A DNA stretch of 37,442 nt from contig JACMRQ010000135.1 of the NCBI GenBank assembly GCA_014376355.1, forward strand, positions 1 through 37,442, read 5' to 3'. The position numbers and the translations under genes are program-made. Source of the DNA: Arcicella sp. (GTDB taxonomy: Bacteria > Bacteroidota > Bacteroidia > Cytophagales > Spirosomataceae). Below are positions 30,001-37,442 of this stretch, piece by piece. The stretch's first letter is position 1, and each line of letters begins with the position of its first letter. The notes under the pieces were generated by a model. The model was not told the DNA's origin. It was given only the letters and a program-made list of their open reading frames with translations, and searched no databases.

Positions 30001-30423
30001 GAATCCCAATTGTTTTGACTTTTGATTGATGGAAGCCAAAAGCAATTCATTTTGTTCACGGTCGAGCGTACGATTTAATTGCAGGGTATTTACCAATTTA
30101 TCTCCTACTTCTGGAAAATACTTCCCAATTTGATCGGCAGCTTGTTCATCGGAAAGCGGTTTTTTTTCTCCGTACAAAAACATCAAAGGCTTAATTACCC
30201 AAAAAATGATGGATACAATGAAAGCAGCCAAGAACGAAAAGAATAAAATCGTCCTAAAAATCGTCCCCAAATGCCCAAAGTATTCGAGGGTATTAAAAAC
30301 CAAAAAGGCGGACAAGATAACTGCCGCCGTAAAAATAGAGCCTTTTATAAGCCTATTGAGATAATATTTACGTTTATATTCCTCAATACGCATCAGAAGC
30401 GTAGCAATGGGTGAAGTTGTCAT
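27076..30423 (-). CDS. DUF4175 family large membrane/coiled-coil protein
   Basis: 1115 aa: two N-terminal TM segments, beta-rich region, very long K/E/Q/M-rich coiled coil; architecture as in Bacteroidota DUF4175. Confidence 0.8.
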   Translation of the reverse strand: MTTSPIATLLMRIEEYKRKYYLNRLIKGSIFTAAVILSAFLVFNTLEYFGHLGTIFRTILFFSFLAAFIVSIIFWVIKPLMFLYGEKKPLSDEQAADQIGKYFPEVGDKLVNTLQLNRTLDREQNELLLASINQKSKQLGFLKFADAIKINENRKYLKFAALPAGAIILILMLYPAFFSKSTERIVNFKNEYQEEAPFTFVLENKKMQAFKNEDFTINLTLQGNTIPESVYLIHNDRKLKMETVDKRHYTYTFSKVQQDFDFKFEAAGFKSAEYDIEIINRPSLAFFDVNLNYPNYLHKPNESLKNVGNLTVPEGTSIDWDFNVSDTDSIVMVFDGDGKRYHAYKKLLGGGFDLSRIVKTSGTYKVFLKNQYASNSDGISFFLNVVPDKHPQLSLEQYKDSTLYNFMVLGGNIADDYGISKLAIFYKVLREGKPSTQNYASINIPINVSQTIQSFYKQWNLDSLKLSPADKIEYFVQVWDNDGVNGAKSTRSQIMNYAVPDKRAIDKEIDNSIDKAEAQIEKTLEKAQKLRKEIAALESRLKNKKELDFQDKKVAEELIKKKEELMNEIKQMQEQNQNLNEKQQRFNEQKPENQQKMDALQKMMNELMDPEAQKMYEELKKMLEQNPEDNKMLEQMERIKNKEKNAEKELERMKDLFKKLQLDQKMDKAIKELENQAEKEEKLAEKNNQTEKKPDNSTEKQKESEANKKEQEKLSKEFDDLKKDLKEAEKMNEEMKNSEKMDMDKEQQEDISEDQKDSEKQMDKGDNKSASEKQKRAAKKMRNLAQKLAAAKQQQESKQNEENMDDLRDILENLVTVSFDQERLMKDFRGINPSDPRFIKLSQDQIKLQDDAKVIEDSLYALSKRVLQIETFVTREMNNMKDYMGDAVKLIKERKLAMTTSKQQFAMTSMNNLALLLSDVLKQMQQNQQMMAGSGSGKGKNKGKQKSMGEAQKELNEQMGKSMQKGSKGQGGISEQLAKMAREQSALRKMLQGFLDSSKGTEKGRKLGDEIKDMMKKMEETETDLVNKRINPETMKRQQELLTRLLESEKAMKEQEEDQKRKAETARQTYERKAPPQFQQYVKDKQKQTELLRTVPPNLNPYYKRQVDNYFKQIN

Positions 30424-30485
30424 AGTAATAAAATTTCTTTAGAATATATATTGCAAATTCAATTTCAATTTCAAAACGTTTAAAA

Positions 30486-31247
30486 TTAATTAATCTCCAG
30501 TAAAACAGGACAATGGTCAGAATGTTTAGCCTCTGAGAGGATTGCAGAACCCACCAAACGCTCACGCATGGGCTCTGTGGCACAATGATAATCGATACGC
30601 CAACCTAAGTTTTTCATTCTTGCTCCTGCTCGATAGCTCCACCACGTATAATGATGAGGTTCGGAATTAAAATGCCTAAAGGTATCAATAAAACCATCTT
30701 CTAAAAATCCTCCCACCCATGCTCTTTCGTCGGGTAAGAATCCTGAACTATTAGCATTTGATTTTGGATTATGAATATCAATAGGATGATGACAAATATT
30801 ATAATCTCCCGAAATAATCAAATTGGGTACTGTCTTTTTCAAATCGCCGATATATTCGTGAAAATCCGTAAGCCACTTCATCTTAAATCCTTGACGCTCC
30901 TCCCCGCTCGAACCGGAAGGCATATATACAGACATTAACGAAAAATCTTCAAAATCAGTACGTAAAACTCTTCCCTCACGGTCATAAATTTCAATTCCGC
31001 AACCATGAACGATTTTCGAAGGCTTTACTTTTGTAAAGATGGCAACGCCCGAATAACCTTTCTTTTCGGCAGCATACCAGTGAATTTCGTAACCTAATTC
31101 TTCAAAAATGGCTTTGTCGATTTGGTGTGCTTCAGCCTTAACCTCTTGCAAACAAATCATATCGGCATCAGTTGTCTTTACCCAATCAACAAAACCTTTT
31201 GAAATTGCGGAACGAATACCATTGACGTTATAAGTTATAATTTTCAT
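30486..31247 (-). CDS. xth: Exodeoxyribonuclease III
   Basis: MKIITYNVNGIRSAISKGFVDWVKTTDADMICLQEVKAE; ISGDYNICHHPIDIHNPK; GWRIDYH; SDHCPVLLEI. Confidence 0.95.
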   Translation of the reverse strand: MKIITYNVNGIRSAISKGFVDWVKTTDADMICLQEVKAEAHQIDKAIFEELGYEIHWYAAEKKGYSGVAIFTKVKPSKIVHGCGIEIYDREGRVLRTDFEDFSLMSVYMPSGSSGEERQGFKMKWLTDFHEYIGDLKKTVPNLIISGDYNICHHPIDIHNPKSNANSSGFLPDERAWVGGFLEDGFIDTFRHFNSEPHHYTWWSYRAGARMKNLGWRIDYHCATEPMRERLVGSAILSEAKHSDHCPVLLEIN

Positions 31248-31267
31248 GCAGTTAATTTTAAAAATGG

Positions 31268-31609
31268 TTATATAAATACTTCCTTCTCAAAATACTCAAT
31301 CACATGAGCCTTCATCAATTTTTCTTGTTCAATAATGTTCACAAAAGGCAAAGGCTGAATTAATTTCCAATGTGGCCAACCATCTTGATCAGTACCCTCA
31401 AGTTCATAAATTCCACTAAAACTTAAAGCTTTGCAAATGGCAATATGCATCAAATCTTGCTTTTGTTCTTTCGTGAAAAACTGGTGCCCTTTACCCAACT
31501 CTTGTACGCCCATAAGGAACAATACTGAATCTAAATCGGCAGGGCGTTTGCCCATAGCCTCTTCTAATTTATCTAACAACGCTTCCCATTCTTGGGTTAA
31601 ATTTTCCAT
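31268..31609 (-). CDS. Conserved hypothetical protein, 113 aa
   Basis: Uninterrupted ORF between xth and the CMD-like ORF, co-directional and tightly spaced. Confidence 0.7.
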   Translation of the reverse strand: MENLTQEWEALLDKLEEAMGKRPADLDSVLFLMGVQELGKGHQFFTKEQKQDLMHIAICKALSFSGIYELEGTDQDGWPHWKLIQPLPFVNIIEQEKLMKAHVIEYFEKEVFI

Positions 31610-31610
31610 T

Positions 31611-31954
31611 TTATGCTTTAATTAATTCCTCCCAAAATTCAGTTGCACGACGAAGATGAGGAACAACAATCGTTCTACCAATAAGTGTTGCGACCGAAAA
31701 TATTTCTTGAATTTCTTCTGATTTTACCCCTAATTCATGACATTTTCCAAGGTGATATTTTACACAATCATCACACCGTAAAACCATCGAACAGGCTAAT
31801 CCCATCATCTCTCCTTCGTCTTCTCAGACAAAGCTCCGTCAGCGTAAATATTAGTATCAAGATTAAAATTTTTTTTGATAATATTATTGTCAGAAGCCAT
31901 GATTTTTTCATTCATTGTGCTTCGATAATCATTAAATTCTGTAACTAAACTCAT
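31611..31954 (-). pseudogene. Carboxymuconolactone decarboxylase (CMD/AhpD-like) gene split by an apparent frameshift
   Basis: Upstream frame 31954..31805 encodes MSLVTEFNDYRSTMNEKIMASDNNIIKKNFNLDTNIYADGALSEKTKER*; downstream frame 31808..31611 encodes MMGLACSMVLRCDDCVKYHLGKCHELGVKSEEIQEIFSVATLIGRTIVVPHLRRATEFWEELIKA. Together they resemble one family member broken at KTKE|MMGLA. Confidence 0.75.
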
Positions 31955-32051
31955 CCGTTTAGCATGTTGATTTTTAAGAAAAAATTAGTAGTAATGATGC
32001 CTCACTTATTGTTAAATTAAAACAGAAAAGGCCGTTTATACTTCAACAAAA

Positions 32052-32059
32052 CAAAGTTA
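32052..32059 (-). promoter_or_regulatory. Putative -7 element TAACTTTG upstream of the split CMD gene
   Basis: caaagtta on + strand; TAnnTTTG; TTG (minus) at 32078-32080 with about 18 nt spacing. Confidence 0.45.
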
Positions 32060-32136
32060 ATCAATATCACGGACTACCAATATTTTCAAAAGATTTTGTA
32101 CATTTAAATCTTCAAATTTAAACCATTATTTTCAAG

Positions 32137-32817
32137 ATGTTCCAATCCTTTATTGATCTCATTTTTCCACGAATTTGTGCTGGCTGCCAACAACCGCTTC
32201 AACTCAACGAACTGCAAATTTGTATTGACTGCCGATTCGAATTACCCTTTACAAACTCACATCTTCAAGCCGATGAAAAACTCAACAATAGATTCATCGG
32301 GAAGGTAACCTTAACTCATGCTCTATCCTATTTAAAGTTCGTAAAAGGCGGGAAAGTTCAAAGTATCATGCACGAATTGAAATATAAAGGCAATCAGGAA
32401 GTTGGTGAGATGTTAGGAAGAATGTATGGTTATGATTTGAAGGAAAATGGGTTCTGTAATGAATTTGACTTAATTTTACCAGTTCCTTTACACACAAACC
32501 GATTAATCAATCGAGGATACAATCAATCTGATTCTCTTGCAAAAGGGCTTTCAGAGAGTTTAAATTTAGAATGGAGAAATGATGTGCTGAAAAGAGGAAG
32601 TGAGACAACATCTCAAATCAATAAATCTAGGTTAGAACGTTATGAAAACATGAAGAATGTCTTTTTTGTGGATAAACCCGAAGGACTTTCAGAAAAGAGA
32701 ATTGTAATTGTAGATGACACGCTAACTACAGGTGCAACACTCGAATCATGTGTGGTGGCACTTAATAATGTAGGAGTAAAAAATGTTTCAATCATAGCTA
32801 TTGCCGCAACTTATTGA
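32137..32817 (+). CDS. ComF family protein (phosphoribosyltransferase-like)
   Basis: CAGCQQPLQLNELQICIDCRFELP zinc motif; PRTase motif RIVIVDDTLTTGATLESC; NRGYNQSDSLAKGLS. Confidence 0.92.
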   Translation: MFQSFIDLIFPRICAGCQQPLQLNELQICIDCRFELPFTNSHLQADEKLNNRFIGKVTLTHALSYLKFVKGGKVQSIMHELKYKGNQEVGEMLGRMYGYDLKENGFCNEFDLILPVPLHTNRLINRGYNQSDSLAKGLSESLNLEWRNDVLKRGSETTSQINKSRLERYENMKNVFFVDKPEGLSEKRIVIVDDTLTTGATLESCVVALNNVGVKNVSIIAIAATY

Positions 32818-32822
32818 CACAA

Positions 32823-32860
32823 AAAAAGAGCCATTAAAATTAATTTTAACGGCTCTTTTT
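32823..32860. terminator. Bidirectional hairpin terminator between convergent comF-like and gldJ-like genes
   Basis: aaaaagagcc-a-ttaaaa...ttttaa-c-ggctcttttt, 10 + 6 bp stem with one mismatch. Confidence 0.8.
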
Positions 32861-32871
32861 AATGAAAGATT

Positions 32872-34119
32872 TTATTTATTAGTACCAGCTCTAATCATTG
32901 CACAACGAAAACCGATGGTTGAAGTTGCTGAATCTTGATCAATGAAACGACGTGTTCCTGGAGCTAACCAATAGGCAACATCTGCCCATGAACCACCTTT
33001 ATAAACACGAGATTTATTATCAACTAAAGAGTTATTGTTTTTCTTATCATAACTCTTTTCCTTGTCCAAATAATCACTTCTACGGATTGGATTTAAATCA
33101 TTGAAATCTTCGTAAGATAATGGACGATACAAGTCATAAACCCATTCGTTTACGTTACCGGCCATTTGGTATAAACCAAAATCATTCGGAGGATAAGTAT
33201 AGGTTTCAGTAGTAATAATTGCACCATCATTTGACTTACCTGCAATACCTGCATAATCACCACGTCCACGTTTGAAATTGGCTAACATTGTTCCTTTTTT
33301 CTTACCACGAGAAGCTCGCATATTTGGTCCATCCCAAGGATAAATTCTTTGATTAGTCTGATTTTCATCTTCATATTGCGTGCCAATCATTGCTTTGGCT
33401 GCATATTCCCATTCCGCTTCTGTTGGAAGACGATAAGCGGGAAGAACCTTTCCAGATTCAATCTGTAAACGCTGACCAGCAGTCGAGACTGAAGCAACTT
33501 TATTAGATTCAGCACCTCTTTTGGCTTTGGTTGTCTTTGCACCTTTTTTGCTTCCTTTTTGGCTTTTCATGGCAATATCATTATTGACTGCCGCAGTACG
33601 CCAGTTACAATAATCTGATGCTTGAGTCCATGAAACACCCACCACTGGGTACATTCGGAAACCAGGATAACGCAAATATTGCTCAACGTAAGAATCGTTA
33701 AAAGCTAATTCATTTTTCCAAACTAACGTATCGGGAAGGGCTGATTCATAAAATTCTTGTGATGAATCCTTCTGAATTGCGTTCAAATATTCAAGGTAAT
33801 GGACATTACCAATTTCAGCTTCGTCCATGTAAAAGGACTGTACAGATACGGTTCTTTCCAAGTTATCTCTTGAATTCATAACGTCTTCCTCTAAAGCACC
33901 CATCGTAAAACGACCGCCTTCAATGAAAACTAAATTTGGACCAGTTGGTTGCCCTTTAAAAGACTTATCAACTTGAAAACCACCTTTTTTGTTGTAAGCA
34001 ATACCAGTAGCTGTACTGTTTTTGCTCATTTTTACGCTACTTGACTTTTTCGATTTACATGAACTTACTAAGGCAAGCCCAGCCAAAAGAATAGCCATTG
34101 ATTTGAGGGACAACTTCAT
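32872..34119 (-). CDS. gldJ: Gliding motility / type IX secretion lipoprotein GldJ-like (SUMF1/FGE-sulfatase domain)
   Basis: Lipobox LALVSSCKSKK; FIEGGRFTMGALEEDVMNSRDNLERTVSVQSFYMDEAEIGNVHYLEYL; RLPTEAEWEYAAK; NVNEWVYDLYRPLS; GGSWADVAYWLAPGTRRFIDQDSATSTIGFRCA. Confidence 0.85.
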   Translation of the reverse strand: MKLSLKSMAILLAGLALVSSCKSKKSSSVKMSKNSTATGIAYNKKGGFQVDKSFKGQPTGPNLVFIEGGRFTMGALEEDVMNSRDNLERTVSVQSFYMDEAEIGNVHYLEYLNAIQKDSSQEFYESALPDTLVWKNELAFNDSYVEQYLRYPGFRMYPVVGVSWTQASDYCNWRTAAVNNDIAMKSQKGSKKGAKTTKAKRGAESNKVASVSTAGQRLQIESGKVLPAYRLPTEAEWEYAAKAMIGTQYEDENQTNQRIYPWDGPNMRASRGKKKGTMLANFKRGRGDYAGIAGKSNDGAIITTETYTYPPNDFGLYQMAGNVNEWVYDLYRPLSYEDFNDLNPIRRSDYLDKEKSYDKKNNNSLVDNKSRVYKGGSWADVAYWLAPGTRRFIDQDSATSTIGFRCAMIRAGTNK

Positions 34120-34262
34120 CTGTCGAATAATTTGATTGTCGTGATATGAAAAATTTTAAATTCTAATTCAAAATGGTAAAATACTGTAAAAAGGTATGCA
34201 ATTTACATCAATAAGTGTAAAATCTGGTGGAATGTCTAAGAAGTTTGATAATGTATAACTAT

Positions 34263-37200
34263 CTACTTAGATTCAATTCCAACAATGTTGCTCAAAATGG
34301 CTTCTAATTCATCAATTGACGTAATTTTCTCAAAAATTAACATCAATTTACCTTTGGCTTCTTTAAGTGTACATTTGCGAGAATTCAGCTTGACATATTC
34401 AATAATCTTGCCAAAAGTCGATGATTTGTAATACTTTTCATTCTCAGATGAAACGAAGTAACATTTTAAATTATTGCTTTTAAGCATAATTTTTTCAATT
34501 CCTAATGATTCCGCTAACCACCGTACTCGTACAATTTTAATAATGTCAATTACTTCGGGAGGCAAAGGTCCAAATCGGTCTTTGACCATTACTTCAAATT
34601 TCTGTAATTCTTCTTCCGTTTTCATATCGTCTAATTGAGTATAGAGTGACAATCTTTCTGAAATACTAGTTACAAATTTTTCTGGAATAAGTACGTGTAA
34701 ATCCGTGTCAATTTGACAATCTGTTTTAATTGCCTCAACAATTTCTGAAAGGTCTTTTTCAAATAATTCACGGAACTCATTCTCTTTCAGTTCTTGTACG
34801 GCTTCGTCTAATATTTTGTGGTATAATTCATATCCTAAATCATTTATAAAACCACTTTGTTCGGCCCCTAAAAGGTTTCCTGCTCCTCGGATGTCTAAAT
34901 CCCTCATAGCAACTTTAAAACCATCTCCTAAATCAGAAAATTCTTCTAAGGTGCTTAATCTTTTGCGTGCATCGCTCGTAAGTAATGATAAAGCAGGTGT
35001 AAGGAGGAAACAAAAAGCTTTTTTGTTAGAACGCCCTACTCTCCCTCTCATTTGATGTAAATCAGACAAGCCAAAATGATTAGCATGATTAATAAAAATC
35101 GTATTAGCATTTGGAATGTCAAGACCTGATTCGATAATATTAGTTGAAACCAAAACATCATAATGTCCCTCAATGAAGTTCATCATTACTTTTTCAAGTT
35201 TATCACCTTCCATTTGACCGTGTGCAGTGGCAACTTTAGCATCTGGAACCATGCGAAGAATAAGATTGGCAATAGAATCTAATTCAGCTACTCGATTATG
35301 AACAAAATAAACTTGTCCACCACGTTTAAGTTCGTAGCTAACGGCATCACGGATTAAGACTTCGTTAAAAATCTGTAATTCTGTTGTAACTGGCTGACGG
35401 TTGGGCGGAGGCGTAGCGATAATGGATAAATCTCTTGCTCCCATCAAAGAAAAGTGTAATGTTCGGGGAATCGGAGTTGCTGTTAAGGTTAATACGTCAA
35501 CATTTACCCGCATTTCCTTCAAACGGTCTTTTACTTTTACGCCAAATTTTTGTTCTTCATCAATAATCATCAAACCTAAATTTTTGAAAACGATGTCTTT
35601 ATTCACGATTCGGTGGGTTCCGATGAGAATATCTGTTTCGCCAGATGCCACTCTTTTCAAGGTTTCTTTGATTTGTTTATCCGATTTAAAACGATTGACG
35701 TATTCAACTCGGCAAGGAAATTTCTCTAAACGATCACGAAAAGTTCTAAAATGTTGCATTGCCAAAACCGTTGTAGGCACTAAAATCGCTACCTGTTTTG
35801 AATCTGCCACAGCTTTGAAGGCGGCTCGGATGGCAATTTCTGTTTTCCCAAAGCCAACATCTCCGCAAACTAATCTGTCCATTGGATGAGGCTTTTCCAT
35901 GTCCGCTTTCACGTCTGCGGTTGATTTTGCTTGGTCTGGCGTATCTTCGTACTGAAATGAAGACTCTAATTCGACTTGCATAAAAGTATCAGGTGAAAAG
36001 GAAAATCCAGGAGCCATTCGACGTTTGGCATAGAGTGAAATTAACTCTTTTGCAATGTCTTTTACTTGCTTTTTAACCTTCGATTTACGGTTATCCCACT
36101 CCTGAGAACCCAATTTTGACATGGAAGGCGGTCCTCCCTCCTTTCCAGAATATTTGGCAATTTTGTGGAGTGAATGAATCGAAACCATCAAAACGTCATT
36201 GTCTTTATAAATTAAGCGAATGGCTTCTTGTTCAGAATCTCCGACCATCACACGATCCAATCCTGCAAAACGCCCAATTCCATAGTCCACGTGGGTGACG
36301 TAATCACCGATTTGCAAAATTCTTAATTCTTTTAATGTTAAAGATTTAGATTTAGAATATTTGCTTTTCTCTCGGAAACGGTGAAAACGGTCAAAAACTT
36401 GGTGGTCAGTATAGCAAACAATTTTGGTTTGTTCGTCAATGAAACCTTCTCGTAAAGAAATATTTAAGGGCTGAAAACGTACACTTCGGTCAATTTCCTC
36501 AAAAATGGTCGCTAACCTTTCTAATTGCTTTGGAGAATCTGCGGTGATAATATTGGTATAATTGAATCCCTGATTTTCGTGGAGATTATCGGCAAGCCGT
36601 TTAAAATCTTTATTGAAAGCGGGCTGAGGTTTGGAAGTGTAAGCAGTTTTGTCTTTTTCAGATTTAAAGTAAAATCGTTTTCCAAACTCAATCGTTGCAA
36701 AGCCTTTTATCAAATTTAAAAATCCTCGACGAGTTTCAAATAATTTATTTGGGTCTGAAATAACTTGAATTCCACCCGATTTTGCAATCGTTTCCGCAAA
36801 ATAACCTTCTACTTTCTCGAAACATTTTTCGATAATTTCTAAAGTCAATTCCACATCCTTAAACCATAAACGAGCATCTGTTGGAAGGAAATTTAAGAAA
36901 GGTTCACGGCTTTCCAAAGTCAATCTGTTTTGAACATCTGGAATAATATTAATTCTGGAGACAGACTCAATCGAAAGCTGAGATTCAGGGTCAAAAGTTC
37001 GGATGCTTTCCACTTCATCACCAAACAAATCAATGCGATATGGCAAGTCGTTGGCGTAACTAAACACGTCAACAATTCCTCCACGAATGGAATATTGCCC
37101 TGCCTCGTACACAAAATCAGTTTTCTCAAAATCATAACTTGCCAAGACTTCCCCTAAGAAACTGGTATCCAATTTTTCATTGACAGTAATGGTAAAAGTA

Positions 37201-37442
37201 TTCTTCGACAAGGAGCGTTTGTTAATAACTTTTTCGGAAAGAGCTTCGGGGTATGATACCAATAGCAAACCTTCAACGGCATTGTTAAGTTTGTTCAAAA
37301 CTTCCGCTCGCATTAGCACATTTGCGTTATCGACATCCTCATATACATACGCACGCTTGTAGGACATCGGGAAAGAAAGCACGTTTTCCTCTCCTACCAA
37401 ATTTTGCAAATCATTGATGAAATAAGCGGCTTCTTCACGGTC
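34263..37442 (-). CDS. mfd: Transcription-repair coupling factor Mfd (N-terminus truncated by window edge)
   Basis: RLVCGDVGFGKTEIAIRAAFKA, IIDEEQKFGVKVKDRLKE, TLTATPIPRTLHFSLMGARDLS, HQMRGRVGRSNKKAFCFLL; the frame stays open through 37442 (DREEAAYFINDLQNL), so the 37409 TTG is not the real start. Confidence 0.96.
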   Translation of the reverse strand, partial: DREEAAYFINDLQNLVGEENVLSFPMSYKRAYVYEDVDNANVLMRAEVLNKLNNAVEGLLLVSYPEALSEKVINKRSLSKNTFTITVNEKLDTSFLGEVLASYDFEKTDFVYEAGQYSIRGGIVDVFSYANDLPYRIDLFGDEVESIRTFDPESQLSIESVSRINIIPDVQNRLTLESREPFLNFLPTDARLWFKDVELTLEIIEKCFEKVEGYFAETIAKSGGIQVISDPNKLFETRRGFLNLIKGFATIEFGKRFYFKSEKDKTAYTSKPQPAFNKDFKRLADNLHENQGFNYTNIITADSPKQLERLATIFEEIDRSVRFQPLNISLREGFIDEQTKIVCYTDHQVFDRFHRFREKSKYSKSKSLTLKELRILQIGDYVTHVDYGIGRFAGLDRVMVGDSEQEAIRLIYKDNDVLMVSIHSLHKIAKYSGKEGGPPSMSKLGSQEWDNRKSKVKKQVKDIAKELISLYAKRRMAPGFSFSPDTFMQVELESSFQYEDTPDQAKSTADVKADMEKPHPMDRLVCGDVGFGKTEIAIRAAFKAVADSKQVAILVPTTVLAMQHFRTFRDRLEKFPCRVEYVNRFKSDKQIKETLKRVASGETDILIGTHRIVNKDIVFKNLGLMIIDEEQKFGVKVKDRLKEMRVNVDVLTLTATPIPRTLHFSLMGARDLSIIATPPPNRQPVTTELQIFNEVLIRDAVSYELKRGGQVYFVHNRVAELDSIANLILRMVPDAKVATAHGQMEGDKLEKVMMNFIEGHYDVLVSTNIIESGLDIPNANTIFINHANHFGLSDLHQMRGRVGRSNKKAFCFLLTPALSLLTSDARKRLSTLEEFSDLGDGFKVAMRDLDIRGAGNLLGAEQSGFINDLGYELYHKILDEAVQELKENEFRELFEKDLSEIVEAIKTDCQIDTDLHVLIPEKFVTSISERLSLYTQLDDMKTEEELQKFEVMVKDRFGPLPPEVIDIIKIVRVRWLAESLGIEKIMLKSNNLKCYFVSSENEKYYKSSTFGKIIEYVKLNSRKCTLKEAKGKLMLIFEKITSIDELEAILSNIVGIESK

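Noticed and set aside
31685-31948. Plus-strand ORF 31685..31948
   Set aside because: Antisense to the split CMD gene, whose minus-strand frames have clear family motifs.
32667-32675. Isolated perfect DnaA box inside the comF-like gene
   Set aside because: Single site within coding sequence with no neighbouring boxes; consistent with chance.
35401-35889. 162-aa antisense ORF in mfd
   Set aside because: Shadow ORF opposite conserved helicase motifs of mfd.
37407-37409. TTG at 37409 as the mfd start codon (as in the ORF track)
   Set aside because: The reading frame continues through the window edge with Mfd-like sequence (DREEAAYFINDLQNL); the real start lies outside the window.
1-37442. Search for CRISPR arrays, tRNAs, rRNAs, transposases, integrases or prophage genes
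   Set aside because: By eye I saw no regularly spaced direct repeats, no tRNA-like cloverleaf segments, no rRNA and no mobile-element proteins. A tRNAscan/Infernal run would be needed to exclude small RNAs formally.

Overview
AT-rich, high-coding-density chromosomal window that looks like a Bacteroidota genome, probably Cytophagales-like. This rests on TAnnTTTG-type promoter -7 elements, GldJ/PorE-like type IX secretion and gliding lipoproteins, DUF4175, and YbeY/MnmG/ComF/Mfd housekeeping genes. Most genes lie on the minus strand. I recognise GlpK, an AbiEii/DUF6922-like toxin-antitoxin-type pair, a PorE-like TPR/PD40/CRD/OmpA lipoprotein, UvrA, a YhdH/YhfP-type oxidoreductase, PruA, a membrane-anchored HhH protein, ThrC, a long-chain acyl-CoA ligase, an M48-MORN fusion, a TPR protein, an Ig-like lipoprotein, a methyltransferase, MnmG (GidA), YbeY, an OmpA-family protein, DUF4175, ExoIII (Xth), a CMD/AhpD-like gene split by a frameshift, ComF, GldJ and a truncated Mfd. 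I see no mobile element, CRISPR array, tRNA or rRNA. The most notable signal is non-coding. The longest intergenic gap (about 19692-20276) and its flanks (17.7-21.9 kb) carry a dense cluster of perfect and near-perfect DnaA boxes (TTATCCACA) plus AT-rich stretches, about 3 kb from mnmG/gidA. This is a strong candidate chromosomal origin (oriC). A degenerate parS-like site lies just upstream of mnmG. Other points of interest are the split CMD gene (31611-31954), the overlapping AbiEii/DUF6922 pair, and near-perfect 22-23 bp stem hairpins separating convergent gene pairs. I did not find convincing evidence for a wholly new defence or biosynthetic system.
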